Source: Pseudomonadota bacterium | Lineage (GTDB): Bacteria > Pseudomonadota > Gammaproteobacteria > Burkholderiales > Burkholderiaceae | DNA length: 37,891 bases | Assembly: GCA_021783435.1 (NCBI GenBank) | Contig: JAJXUC010000017.1 | Span: 1-37,891, forward strand | Direction of reading: 5' to 3' | In this document: positions 19,594 through 27,795 of the stretch, piece by piece | Layout: each line of letters begins with the position of its first letter | Numbering within the stretch: the stretch's first letter is position 1 | Position numbers and translations under genes: made by a program | The notes under the pieces: model-generated | The model's input: only the letters and a program-made list of their open reading frames with translations | The model's database searches: none | Told to the model about the DNA's origin: nothing

Positions 19594-20751
19594 TCAGGGC
19601 TGATCGCCATCGGATGGGTTCCCGCGGGTGGGAAGCTGCGGCCTCGTTCCCACTCTGACGCGCAGATTCTGTTCGCGGCCCTTGCGCAGCACGCGCAGGG
19701 TCGTGTCGCTCCCAGGTCTGAGGGCGGCGACGACATTCAGCAATTGGCCGGTGTTACGTACCGGCTGCCCGGCCACATCCATCACCACATCGCCCGGGCG
19801 GATGCCGGCCAGGTCTGCGGGGCCGTTGCGCAGCACGGCCGCGACGATCACGCCCTCGGCTTCAGGCAAGTTCAACGCTTGCGCCATCTGCAGGGTGACG
19901 TCCTGGGGCTCCACGCCAATCCAGCCGCGCACCACATGGCCGGTGGCGATGAGCTGTTGCAGGACATTGCGCGCAGTCGATGCCGGCACCGCGAAGCCGA
20001 TGCCGAGCGATCCACCGGAACGCGAGAAGATGGCGGTGTTGACGCCCAGAAGATTGCCGTAGACATCCACCAGTGCGCCGCCGGAATTTCCCGGATTGAT
20101 CGCCGCGTCGGTCTGAATGAAATTCTCGAAGGTGTTGATCCCCAATTGGGTTCGGCCCAGCGCGCTGATGATGCCTTGTGTCACGGTCTGACCGACGCCG
20201 AAGGGATAGCCGATGGCCAGCACGACGTCGCCCACATGGGCCTTGGTGTCGTCGCCGAAGGCCAGCGTGGGGAGCTTGGGAAGGTCGATTTTCAGGACGG
20301 CCAGATCGGTGTCGGGGTCGCGCCCGACGACCTTGGCGGCGGCCTCGCGCCCATCGGCCAGTTTGACTTCGATTTCCTCGGCGCCCTCGATGACATGATT
20401 GTTGGTCAGCACATAGCCATTCGGGCTGACGATGACGCCCGATCCGAGCCCGACCGTCGGCTGGCTCGGATCGGGGCCGCCGAAGAAGCGTTCGAGCGGC
20501 GAGCCTCCCCGAGGGCTGCGTGCCCGTGTGGTGGTGACCGAGACGACGGCCGGCATGGCCTTGAGCGCTGCGGCGCTGTAGGAGCCGGGTGCCGCAGTTG
20601 GCGCTGGGGTGTGCGCGCTCGGGATTTGCAGCATGAGTCTGGATTCCTCATGCGGGCGCGCCAGCCATTGCGGTGCGATCATGCGCACTGCAAACAGCAC
20701 GGCCAGGGCCACTGTCGTCACCTGAGCGAAAATCAACCACAACCTGCGCAT
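19594..20751 (-). CDS. Membrane-anchored HtrA/DegS-type serine protease with one PDZ domain
   Basis: A 385-residue trypsin-like protease of envelope quality control. The N-terminal helix (LWLIFAQVTTVALAVLFAV) is an uncleaved anchor or signal, followed by a Pro/Ala linker. The catalytic triad is H119 (TNNHVIEG), D149 (DPDTDLAVLK) and S223 (INPGNSGGALV). One PDZ domain follows (about residues 275-370, VRGWIGVEPQDVT to ALRPGSDTTLRV). The single PDZ and anchor are DegS-like, which in E. coli starts the sigma-E response; similar proteins here are often simply called Do-family proteases, so I give no symbol. The 5' end lies 17 bases from the divergent nif3 start. Confidence 0.93.
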   Translation of the reverse strand: MRRLWLIFAQVTTVALAVLFAVRMIAPQWLARPHEESRLMLQIPSAHTPAPTAAPGSYSAAALKAMPAVVSVTTTRARSPRGGSPLERFFGGPDPSQPTVGLGSGVIVSPNGYVLTNNHVIEGAEEIEVKLADGREAAAKVVGRDPDTDLAVLKIDLPKLPTLAFGDDTKAHVGDVVLAIGYPFGVGQTVTQGIISALGRTQLGINTFENFIQTDAAINPGNSGGALVDVYGNLLGVNTAIFSRSGGSLGIGFAVPASTARNVLQQLIATGHVVRGWIGVEPQDVTLQMAQALNLPEAEGVIVAAVLRNGPADLAGIRPGDVVMDVAGQPVRNTGQLLNVVAALRPGSDTTLRVLRKGREQNLRVRVGTRPQLPTRGNPSDGDQP

Positions 20752-20768
20752 ATGGACCTTTCCGGAAC

Positions 20769-21515
20769 ATGATCAACCGCGAACAACTGGCCGCGTATCT
20801 GCACGATTTTCTGCAGGCGGATACCTTTGAAGATTATGGCCCAAACGGCGTGCAGGTCGAGGGCAAGGGGAGCATCGACCGGGTGGTCAGCGGCGTCACG
20901 GCAAGCCTGGCACTGATCGAGCGTGCCATCGACGCCGAGGCCGACGCGATCCTCGTGCACCACGGCTGGTTCTGGCGCGGCGAGGATCCGCGTATCGTTG
21001 GCCAGAAGCAGCTTCGCCTGAAGGCTTTGCTCGGCGCAGACATCAACTTGTTCGCCTATCACCTCCCGCTGGATGCGCACCCGCTGGTGGGCAACAACGT
21101 CCAACTCGCGGCGCATATGGCGTGGCGCGTGGAGAACACGTTCGGCAAGCAAGGCCTGGGGCGTCTGGGAACGGCGCCCCAGGCCACGCTCGGCGACCTG
21201 GCCGCGGCACTCGGCCAGCGGTTGCGGCGCGAGCCGGTGCTGGTGGGGGACGCGTCGGCTCCGGTTGGCCGGCTGGCCTGGTGCACCGGAGCGGCACAGG
21301 GCTGGATCGAGCAGGCGCACGCGGCGGGTGCTGATACCTATGTGAGCGGAGAAATATCCGAGCCAACGGCCCACTATGCGCGCGAAATGGGTGTGGCCTA
21401 TCTGGCTTGCGGCCACCATGCCACCGAGCGTTACGGCGTCCAGGCCCTGGGCGAGCATCTGGCGCGCACCTTCGGCCTCGAACATCGTTTCATCGACATC
21501 GACAATCCGGCATGA
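20769..21515 (+). CDS. Nif3-like dinuclear metal-center protein (YbgI family)
   Basis: A 248-residue protein of the NIF3/DUF34 family, proposed to be a metal-binding protein; its enzymatic activity is not firmly established. Metal ligands are recognisable in ILVHHGWFW and YHLPLDAH and near the end in ACGHHATERYG, the two halves of the dinuclear site. ATG 20769 is used. The stop overlaps pdxA by four bases, so the two may be translated together. Confidence 0.9.
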   Translation: MINREQLAAYLHDFLQADTFEDYGPNGVQVEGKGSIDRVVSGVTASLALIERAIDAEADAILVHHGWFWRGEDPRIVGQKQLRLKALLGADINLFAYHLPLDAHPLVGNNVQLAAHMAWRVENTFGKQGLGRLGTAPQATLGDLAAALGQRLRREPVLVGDASAPVGRLAWCTGAAQGWIEQAHAAGADTYVSGEISEPTAHYAREMGVAYLACGHHATERYGVQALGEHLARTFGLEHRFIDIDNPA

Positions 21516-22558
21516 GCCACGCCGCAACCCTGGCGATCTCGATGGGGGATCCCGCCGGCATCGGGCCGGAAATCATCGTGAAAGCCTTTGCCGCCGGCCA
21601 GGCCGGCGGTTGCGTGGTGTATGGCGACGCACAAGTGATCGCCGATGCGGCCATGCTGCTTGCCTTCGACCCTGATACTGAACGTCCGAGCGTGGCCCGC
21701 ATCGACGCGCCCACGCAGCGTGCCGATTTACCCGTCGGCGTGATCCCCGTGATCCAGGCCCCGGGCCTGCCGCCGGGAGGGTTGCAAGGTTTGGCGCTGG
21801 GCCGTGTCGACGCGCGCGCCGGTGCGGCCGCGCACGCGGCCATCGTCGCTGGTGCCCAGGCGGCGCTGCGCGGCGACGTCGCCGCCCTGGTGACGGCACC
21901 CATCCACAAGGAGTCCCTGCACGCAGCGGGCGTGCCCTTCCCTGGTCATACCGAACTGCTCCAGCACCTCTGTGCGGGGGCGCCGGTCCGCATGATGCTG
22001 GCCAATGATGTGCTGCGAACCGTGCTCGTCACCGTGCACATGAGCGTACGCAAGGCGATCGATGCGATCACCACGGAATTGGTGCTCGAAACCTTGCGCA
22101 TGACGCAATCCGCAGCCGCGCATTGGGGCCAGCAGCATCCACGCATCGCGGTGGCCGGACTCAATCCGCACGCGGGCGAAGGGGGGTTGTTCGGCGACGA
22201 GGAAAGCCGCGTCATCGCCCCGGCCATCGCACAGGCGCGGGCCGAAGGCATCGACGCGAGCGGACCCCATGCGCCTGACACGGTGTTCATGCGGGCGCGC
22301 AACGCGCCGGATCATCCCGGCGCGTTCGACGTCGTGGTCGCGATGCTGCACGACCACGGATTGATCCCGGTGAAATATCTCGGGCTGGACGCTGGAGTGA
22401 ACGTCACGCTGGGGTTGCCATTCATCAGGACCAGTCCCGACCATGGCACCGCGTTCGATATTGCCGGGCGCGGCCAGGCCAATCCAGCCAGCCTGGTGAG
22501 CGCCATCGCCATGGCGCGGCGACTCACCGGGGCCCGGAACGCCGCGTTCAGCGCTTGA
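21512..22558 (+). CDS. pdxA: 4-hydroxythreonine-4-phosphate dehydrogenase PdxA
   Basis: A 348-residue NAD-dependent enzyme of the DXP-dependent pyridoxal phosphate pathway. It begins [19 protein letters not shown], a family hallmark, and contains the metal/substrate histidines in [19 protein letters not shown] and [14 protein letters not shown], and the C-terminal [13 protein letters not shown]. The ATG overlaps the nif3 stop by four bases. Its last 11 bases overlap the end of convergent mscL. Confidence 0.95.
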   Translation: MSHAATLAISMGDPAGIGPEIIVKAFAAGQAGGCVVYGDAQVIADAAMLLAFDPDTERPSVARIDAPTQRADLPVGVIPVIQAPGLPPGGLQGLALGRVDARAGAAAHAAIVAGAQAALRGDVAALVTAPIHKESLHAAGVPFPGHTELLQHLCAGAPVRMMLANDVLRTVLVTVHMSVRKAIDAITTELVLETLRMTQSAAAHWGQQHPRIAVAGLNPHAGEGGLFGDEESRVIAPAIAQARAEGIDASGPHAPDTVFMRARNAPDHPGAFDVVVAMLHDHGLIPVKYLGLDAGVNVTLGLPFIRTSPDHGTAFDIAGRGQANPASLVSAIAMARRLTGARNAAFSA

Positions 22559-22970
22559 GCGCGTCGCGGATCTCGCGCAGCAGGACCACGTCTTCGGGTG
22601 TTGCGGCCGGCGCAGGCGCGGGCTGGGAGCGCTTGAGTTTGTTGATCTGCTTGACCATGATGAAAATGATCAGCGCGAGGATCAGGAAATTGATCACGAT
22701 GGTGACGAAGGAACCGTAGGCCAGCACGGGGATATTGGCCTTTTTCAGTGCCGCAAGCGTCATCTCGGTGCCTGAAGGCACAGCGCCCAGGGGGATGAAG
22801 AAGTTCGAGAAGTCGATCTTGCCAATGACCGCACCGACCACGGGCATGACGATGTCATTCACCAATCCATCGACGATCTTGCCGAACGCGCCGCCGATGA
22901 TCACACCGACAGCCAGGTCGATGACATTGCCCTTGGCGGCGAATTCCTTGAATTCATTGAAGAAACTCAT
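22548..22970 (-). CDS. mscL: Large-conductance mechanosensitive channel MscL
   Basis: A 140-residue pentameric channel subunit that releases solutes on hypo-osmotic shock. The N-terminus [20 protein letters not shown] and pore helix [20 protein letters not shown] are typical, as is the second helix [17 protein letters not shown] and the C-terminal charged helix [18 protein letters not shown] site precedes the ATG on the minus strand by about eight bases. Transcribed alone, opposite to its neighbours. Confidence 0.96.
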   Translation of the reverse strand: MSFFNEFKEFAAKGNVIDLAVGVIIGGAFGKIVDGLVNDIVMPVVGAVIGKIDFSNFFIPLGAVPSGTEMTLAALKKANIPVLAYGSFVTIVINFLILALIIFIMVKQINKLKRSQPAPAPAATPEDVVLLREIRDALKR

Positions 22971-23232
22971 GTTGCGCTCCGTTCAGACTGATGAGAAGTC
23001 TGGAATGTAATGCAATGGCATAAATTTCGATATCTTTGTAAAGCGTCGAATTCTTGAGCCTCATCTTTTCCATCCAATTTGCCTGGAAGGGCTGAATATT
23101 GCGGCGCAACATCCATTTTATTGATCAAACGCAATGCATGAGCCCTAAATCAGTGATCTCTTATACAGGCTTTTCCTAATGCCAAATTCGCGCTGCGGGA
23201 CCAGAATTCCATCGCTTCACTACCGCACCCAC

Positions 23233-23814
23233 ATGATGGATTCCCAACGCAGAACTTGGTTGATTGCCACAGGTGCCGCCACCTGTGTCGCCGGGGTCGC
23301 CACGGCCGTACCCTTCGTCGAGTCCATGGAGCCATCGGCCAAAGCCAGAGCCGAGGGTGGCCCTCTCGAGGTGGATATTTCTCAGCTCCGCCCGGGCGAG
23401 AAAATGACCGTCCTATGGCGCGGTCAGCCCGTGTGGTTCCTGCGCCGTACACCCCAGATGCTGGCATCGCTCAACATCACGCAGTCGCTGGTGGCCGACC
23501 CCTTGTCCAAGCGCACCCAATTCCCCACGCCGCCATGGGCACAGAACCAGTGGCGTTCGATCAAACCCGAGTACCTCGTGGCCGTGGGTATTTGCACCCA
23601 TCTCGGTTGTTCTCCCGTGGATCGGTTCACACCCGGCCCGCAACCTTCGCTGCCGAGCGACTGGCAGGGCGGATTCCTCTGTCCTTGTCACGGCTCCATG
23701 TTCGATCTGGCGGCGCGCGTGTTCAAGAACATGCCTGCTCCGGACAATCTGGTGGTGCCGCCGTACCACTACGTCAACGACCGAAAAATTCTTCTCGGCG
23801 AACACAAGGCCTGA
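23233..23814 (+). CDS. petA: Ubiquinol-cytochrome c reductase Rieske iron-sulfur subunit
   Basis: A 193-residue subunit carrying the [2Fe-2S] cluster that takes the first electron from ubiquinol in the bc1 complex. Cluster ligands lie in C121-T-H123-L-G-C126 and C150-P-C152-H153-G-S. The N-terminus SQRRTWLIATGAA with a following hydrophobic helix is a twin-arginine leader retained as a membrane anchor, so insertion should need the Tat system encoded at 17899-19554. Start is ATG 23233 or 23236; an upstream frame extension from 23179 looks spurious. First gene of the operon, preceded by 262 bases that are AT-rich for this window. Confidence 0.95.
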   Translation: MMDSQRRTWLIATGAATCVAGVATAVPFVESMEPSAKARAEGGPLEVDISQLRPGEKMTVLWRGQPVWFLRRTPQMLASLNITQSLVADPLSKRTQFPTPPWAQNQWRSIKPEYLVAVGICTHLGCSPVDRFTPGPQPSLPSDWQGGFLCPCHGSMFDLAARVFKNMPAPDNLVVPPYHYVNDRKILLGEHKA

Positions 23815-23836
23815 CCGCCTCGAACTGGAGACAACC

Positions 23837-25246
23837 ATGGCTGAACAGACTTTGCCAGACATCCCCGTGCCAGAAGCTGCGCCGCGCGGAGGCTTGCGTC
23901 AATGGGTCGACGACCGTTTCCCGTTCTCGGCGCTTTGGGCCGCACATCTGACCGAGTACTACGTCCCCAAGAATTTCAACTTCTGGTACTACTTCGGTTC
24001 GTTCGCCATCGTGGTGCTGGGCATTCAGATCGTCAGCGGCATCTTTCTGGTCATGCATTACAAGCCCGATGCAGCACTGGCGTTCGGTTCGGTCGAGTAC
24101 ATGATGCGAGACGTGCAATGGGGTTGGCTGATCCGTTACATCCATTCGACCGGCGCATCGGCTTTTTTTGTCGTCATCTATCTGCACATGTTCCGCAGCT
24201 TGCTGTACGGCTCTTACCGCAAGCCGCGCGAGTTGATCTGGATCTTCGGTTGTCTCATCTTCCTCAGCCTGATGGGTGAAGCCTTCTTCGGCTACTTGCT
24301 CCCCTGGGGTCAGATGTCGTTCTGGGGCGCGCAAGTCATCGTCAACCTGTTCTCGGCCATCCCTTTCATCGGCCCCGATCTGTCGCTCTGGATCCGGGGC
24401 GATTATGTGGTGAGCGACGCTACGCTGAACCGCTTTTTCGCCTTCCACGTCATCGCCATTCCCTTGCTGCTCATCGGGCTGGTTGGCGCGCACATCATCG
24501 CCCTGCACCAGGTCGGGTCCAACAATCCCGACGGCATCGAGATCAAGGCCAACAAGGATGCGCGGGGAAATCCGCGCGACGGCATTCCCTTCCATCCTTA
24601 CTACACGGTGCATGACCTGTTCGGCCTTTCAGTCTTCCTCACGATTTTCTGCGCCGTGTTGTTCTTTGCGCCCACGTTCGGGGGATACTTTCTTGAGCAC
24701 AACAATTTCATTCCCGCGAATCCGCTGAAAACGCCGCCGCACATCGCGCCAGTCTGGTATTTCACTCCCTTCTATTCCATGCTGCGTGCCACCACCAGTG
24801 CCTCGGTCCACATCTGGATGGGGGTCGTGAGCGTGGCAGGCTTGTGGCGCGCCTGGAGTCTGCGGCGCCATCCTTTGCGTCTTGCCGTCCTTGCCGCCGG
24901 CATGGCCTTTTTGCTGTGGGCCATGGTCACGGTGGATGCCAAGTTCTGGGGTGTGGTGGTCATGGGCGGGGCGGTGATCTCCCTGTTTTTCCTCCCCTGG
25001 CTGGATCACTCTCCGGTCAAGTCCATTCGCTATCGCCCCAAGTGGCATCTTTCTGTGCTCCTTGTGTTCGCGCTGGCCTTCGTGGTGCTCGGTTATTTCG
25101 GCATTGAGGAGCCATCCCCCACGGGATACTGGATTTCGGTGACTTGCACGTTTATCTACTTCGGGTTCATTTGGTTGATGCCGTGGTGGAGCAGGCTGGG
25201 AGAACCTAGGCCCGTGCCCGAGCGTCTGGTCTACCACCCACACTGA
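23837..25246 (+). CDS. petB: Cytochrome b subunit of the bc1 complex
   Basis: A 469-residue polytopic subunit with two b-type haems and both quinone sites. Haem ligands appear as H103 and H117 on helix B (13 residues between) and H204 and H219 on helix D (14 between). The Qo-site motif that is PEWY in mitochondria is PVWY here (residues 305-308, in APVWYFTPFY). The N-terminal half (helices A-D) ends near GSNNPDGIE and the C-terminal half carries about four further helices. A ribosome binding site GGAGAC lies before the ATG. The start is 22 bases after petA. Confidence 0.96.
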   Translation: MAEQTLPDIPVPEAAPRGGLRQWVDDRFPFSALWAAHLTEYYVPKNFNFWYYFGSFAIVVLGIQIVSGIFLVMHYKPDAALAFGSVEYMMRDVQWGWLIRYIHSTGASAFFVVIYLHMFRSLLYGSYRKPRELIWIFGCLIFLSLMGEAFFGYLLPWGQMSFWGAQVIVNLFSAIPFIGPDLSLWIRGDYVVSDATLNRFFAFHVIAIPLLLIGLVGAHIIALHQVGSNNPDGIEIKANKDARGNPRDGIPFHPYYTVHDLFGLSVFLTIFCAVLFFAPTFGGYFLEHNNFIPANPLKTPPHIAPVWYFTPFYSMLRATTSASVHIWMGVVSVAGLWRAWSLRRHPLRLAVLAAGMAFLLWAMVTVDAKFWGVVVMGGAVISLFFLPWLDHSPVKSIRYRPKWHLSVLLVFALAFVVLGYFGIEEPSPTGYWISVTCTFIYFGFIWLMPWWSRLGEPRPVPERLVYHPH

Positions 25247-25249
25247 GCG

Positions 25250-26044
25250 ATGAACATGTCACACATCTTTCGCGTGTTCCTGCGCCTCGTGCTACTGTTC
25301 GGACTGGGCTCCACGACGGTGGCCGCACTTGCCGCCGCCGAACAAGAGAGCGTTCCGTTGCAGCAGGCGCCGTATCGTGTGAACGACCTGCTCGCGCTAC
25401 AGAATGGCGCGAAGATCTTCGTCAACTACTGTCTGAACTGCCATAGCGCGCAATTCATGCGCTATGAAAAACTGCGCGCTATCGGACTGACGGGCGAACA
25501 GGTTCAGAAAAATCTCATGTTCAGCGAACCCAGACTTGGCGACACGATGAAAATCGCCATGACGCCCGCACAGGCGGAGGCCTGGTTTGGCGCGGCACCG
25601 CCAGACCTGAGCGTGATCGAACGGGCACTGGCTTCGCACCGCGGTTCGGGGGCCGACTTCCTCTATACCTATTTATTGTCCTTCTATCGCGACGACTCGC
25701 GACCGTCCGGATGGAATAATTTGGTGGTTCCGAATGTGGCCATGCCCAATCCACTTTGGCCTTTGCAGGGGGAGCGCGCGGCCCGGTTCGAACTCAAGAG
25801 CGACCCCGCCGATCGCCACGTGCAACTCAAGACCTTCGTGGGCTATGAACAGCTGACGCCGGGGAGCTTGAGCGCAAGGCAGTATGATTCACAGATTGCC
25901 GATCTTGTGGCCTACATGCAGTGGATGGCGGAACCGGACCAACTCGAGCGCAAGCGACTCGGTGTCATCGTGTTGCTGTTCCTGGCCGTGTTCACGTTCA
26001 TCACGTGGCGCCTCAAGTCCGAATACTGGAAAGATGTGAAGTAA
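25250..26044 (+). CDS. petC: Cytochrome c1 subunit of the bc1 complex
   Basis: A 264-residue c-type cytochrome receiving electrons from the Rieske protein. A Sec signal (hydrophobic VFLRLVLLFGLG, cleavage near ALA-AA) precedes the mature part; the haem c site is C61-L-N-C64-H65 and the likely sixth ligand is the Met in VVPNVAMPNPLWPL. A single C-terminal helix (LGVIVLLFLAVFTFITWRL) anchors it. It begins three bases after petB, completing petABC; a separate petB/petC split rather than a fused fbcH gene. Confidence 0.95.
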   Translation: MNMSHIFRVFLRLVLLFGLGSTTVAALAAAEQESVPLQQAPYRVNDLLALQNGAKIFVNYCLNCHSAQFMRYEKLRAIGLTGEQVQKNLMFSEPRLGDTMKIAMTPAQAEAWFGAAPPDLSVIERALASHRGSGADFLYTYLLSFYRDDSRPSGWNNLVVPNVAMPNPLWPLQGERAARFELKSDPADRHVQLKTFVGYEQLTPGSLSARQYDSQIADLVAYMQWMAEPDQLERKRLGVIVLLFLAVFTFITWRLKSEYWKDVK

Positions 26045-26114
26045 TCGAGGCCGGAGCCGAGTCGCCAAAACTCCACGCTTCGCCCGCATCCGACTTTCTT
26101 TCGGAAGGTTTTTC

Positions 26115-26145
26115 GGGGGTGAGCCTGCTCACTCCCTTCGCTTTT
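26115..26145 (+). terminator. Probable terminator between petC and sspA
   Basis: GGGGTGAG and CTCACTCCC form a stem with one bulged T around a CCTG loop, followed by TTCGC and five T. It lies about 70 bases after petC. The stem is imperfect and the T run is offset from the stem, so termination may be partial. The sspA ribosome binding site (CAGGAG) starts right after it. Confidence 0.45.
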
Positions 26146-26161
26146 TCAGGAGTCGCCCCTC

Positions 26162-26773
26162 ATGATGGTGCTTTACTCAGGCACGACCTGCCCGTTCTCG
26201 CAGCGCTGCCGCTTCGTCCTTTTCGAAAAGGGCATGGATTTCGAAATTCGCGATGTCGACCTTTTCAACAAACCCGAAGACGTCAACGTCATGAATCCTT
26301 ACGGCCAGGTGCCCATCCTGGTCGAGCGTGATCTCATCCTGTATGAGTCCAACATCATCAACGAGTACATCGACGAGCGTTTCCCGCATCCACAGCTCAT
26401 GCCCGGAGACCCGGTGGCGCGCGCACGTGTGCGCTTGTTCCTGTTCAATTTCGAGAAGGAACTGTTCGTGCACGTCTCCACGCTGGAGTCGCGTGCCAGC
26501 AGGGCCAACGAAAAGGCTATGGAGAAGGCACGCGCCGCCATTCGTGATCGCCTTACGCAACTCGTTCCCATTTTTACCAAAAACCGTTTCATGCTGGGCG
26601 ACGACTTCTCCATGCTCGACGTGTCCATAGCCCCGCTGTTGTGGCGTCTCGACCACTACGGCATTGATTTGCCGAAGTCAGCCGCCCCACTGGCCAAGTA
26701 TGCCGAGCGCATTTTTCAGCGCCCGGCCTATATTGAAGCGCTGACACCGTCAGAAAAGGTCATGCGCAAGTAG
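26162..26773 (+). CDS. sspA: Stringent starvation protein A (GST-fold)
   Basis: A 203-residue GST-fold protein that binds RNA polymerase and adjusts transcription during starvation and stress in gammaproteobacteria. The thioredoxin-like half starts LYSGTTCPFSQRCRFVLFEKG and has the cis-proline element PYGQVPILVERD and ESNIINEYIDERFP; the helical half contains FMLGDDFSMLDVSIAPLLWRL. CAGGAG precedes the ATG. It is paired with sspB, and the bc1 operon immediately upstream is the usual neighbour in this group. Confidence 0.94.
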   Translation: MMVLYSGTTCPFSQRCRFVLFEKGMDFEIRDVDLFNKPEDVNVMNPYGQVPILVERDLILYESNIINEYIDERFPHPQLMPGDPVARARVRLFLFNFEKELFVHVSTLESRASRANEKAMEKARAAIRDRLTQLVPIFTKNRFMLGDDFSMLDVSIAPLLWRLDHYGIDLPKSAAPLAKYAERIFQRPAYIEALTPSEKVMRK

Positions 26774-26799
26774 CAAGGAATTAGGCCTACGTTTCCGTC

Positions 26800-27369
26800 A
26801 TGAGCAACGCCGCCGAAAGCCCGAGTTCGACCAAGCCGTATCTGCTGCGCGCACTGTACGAGTGGTGCACCGACAATGGATTCACACCGTATCTGGCTGT
26901 GCACGTCGATGGCCAGGTCCGTGTTCCACGCGAGCATGTGAAGAATGGAGAAATCGTGCTCAACATCAGTTTCGGGGCCACCAGCGGGTTGAAGATCGGT
27001 AACGACGATGTCAGCTTCAGGGCGCGCTTCGGCGGAGTCGCGCGCGACATTCTGGTGCCCGTCAGCCATATCACCGCCATCTATGCGCGTGAGAATGGTC
27101 AGGGCATGGCTTTTCCTTTGCCCGAGGCCAGTCACGATGAAACGGGGGAAGCAGATCAACCGCGGATCAAGGTTGATGTGCCGCTGTCTCATCTCGGCGA
27201 GTCGGTGCGCTTGCACGCCGTGCCTGACATCTCGGCGCCCCCCTCTGATGGCCATGGGGGAGAGAACAAACCTGCTGCGCTTCCATCAGCGCCTGCCGCC
27301 GTGGATGAGCTTAGCCCACCAGAGCCGCCGCCAAGGCCTTCGGGGCCACGCCTTAAACGTGTGAAGTGA
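26800..27369 (+). CDS. sspB: ClpXP specificity-enhancing factor SspB
   Basis: A 189-residue adaptor that delivers ssrA-tagged proteins to ClpXP. The folded N-terminal domain spans roughly residues 10-110 (PYLLRALYEWCTDNGFTPYL, VLNISFGATSGLKIGNDDVSF, ILVPVSHITAIYAREN). It is followed by a long Pro/Ala-rich linker and a terminal basic PRLKRVK, which matches the position and character of the ClpX-binding tail (LRVVK in E. coli). It follows sspA by 26 bases. Confidence 0.94.
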   Translation: MSNAAESPSSTKPYLLRALYEWCTDNGFTPYLAVHVDGQVRVPREHVKNGEIVLNISFGATSGLKIGNDDVSFRARFGGVARDILVPVSHITAIYARENGQGMAFPLPEASHDETGEADQPRIKVDVPLSHLGESVRLHAVPDISAPPSDGHGGENKPAALPSAPAAVDELSPPEPPPRPSGPRLKRVK

Positions 27370-27424
27370 AAAGCAGGATTGATGTGCTGCGGTTTTCATG
27401 GCCGCTTAGCCACAGGCGAATCAC

Positions 27425-27500
27425 GCCGCTTTAGCTCAGTTGGTAGAGCAACCGCCTTGTAAGCGGTAGGTCATCTGTTCGAGTCAGATAAGCGGCACCA
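27425..27500 (+). tRNA. tRNA-Thr, anticodon UGU
   Basis: A 76-base cloverleaf with an encoded CCA. Acceptor stem GCCGCTT / AAGCGGC, D arm GCTC...GAGC with AGTTGGTAGA, anticodon stem ACCGC / GCGGT with loop CTTGTAA, T arm ATCTG / CAGAT with loop TTCGAGT, discriminator A. The loop places TGT at positions 34-36, so it reads ACA (and other ACN by wobble), i.e. threonine. It lies 55 bases after sspB on the same strand. Confidence 0.96.
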
Positions 27501-27549
27501 ATTTCCACAGCAGGGGGGCGGTTTCAGGAGTGATTCCTTATGCATGGGG

Positions 27550-27578
27550 TGGACATTGGTTGCATTTTGTATCATAAT
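27550..27578 (+). promoter_or_regulatory. Sigma-70 promoter of the candidate small RNA
   Basis: TGGACA (27550-27555), a 17-base spacer, and CATAAT (27573-27578) match TTGACA and TATAAT at five of six positions each with ideal spacing. This is the best housekeeping promoter by eye in the window. Initiation would fall around 27584-27586. Confidence 0.72.
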
Positions 27579-27584
27579 GTCACT

Positions 27585-27646
27585 GAGCCTTTACCGGCTC
27601 TTTCAGGGAGTGTGCAATTCACCCGGGCCATGCCCGGGTTTTTTTT
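27585..27646 (+). ncRNA. Candidate small RNA, about 62 nt
   Basis: A compact transcription unit with no coding content: start predicted at about 27585, a 5' hairpin GAGCC / GGCTC (27585-27589 and 27596-27600, loop TTTACC), a 20-base unpaired stretch with AGGGAGTGTGCAA (27601-27620), then a strong terminator hairpin. This is the architecture of a trans-acting small RNA, with the purine-rich linker as possible seed. I do not recognise a named family. It lies between tRNA-Thr and the DUF971 gene, 150 bases before the latter, and terminates before it, so it is not that gene's leader. Supported by sequence signals only. Confidence 0.6.
27621..27646 (+). terminator. Rho-independent terminator of the small RNA unit
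   Basis: ACCCGGGC / GCCCGGGT, a perfect 8-bp GC-rich stem with a three-base loop (CAT) followed by eight T. It would also catch read-through from sspB and the tRNA. Confidence 0.95.
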
Positions 27647-27795
27647 GAGGCGTATCGACCCAGGTCAAATCCGCCGATCGAGGCGTGATGGCGTGATTTC
27701 CTTCGAGCATCCTCATGCGGGAAAAAGACCTATGGCCCTTCGTGCAGCGCACACGGACGCATAATTGAGCTTATGCACTCCTTAGGTTTCAATTT

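Noticed and set aside
23121..23134. Possible FNR site upstream of petA (TTGATCAAACGCAA)
   Set aside because: The right half-site matches poorly (CGCAA against ATCAA), so it is within what chance gives in AT-rich intergenic DNA.
27610..27649. 12-codon GTG-initiated frame inside the candidate small RNA
   Set aside because: The AGGGAG is directly against the GTG, too close for initiation, and the frame runs through the terminator stem and T tract.
27540..27764. 74-codon frame downstream of tRNA-Thr
   Set aside because: It runs across a promoter and a strong terminator, which would prevent its expression as one mRNA; no motif.
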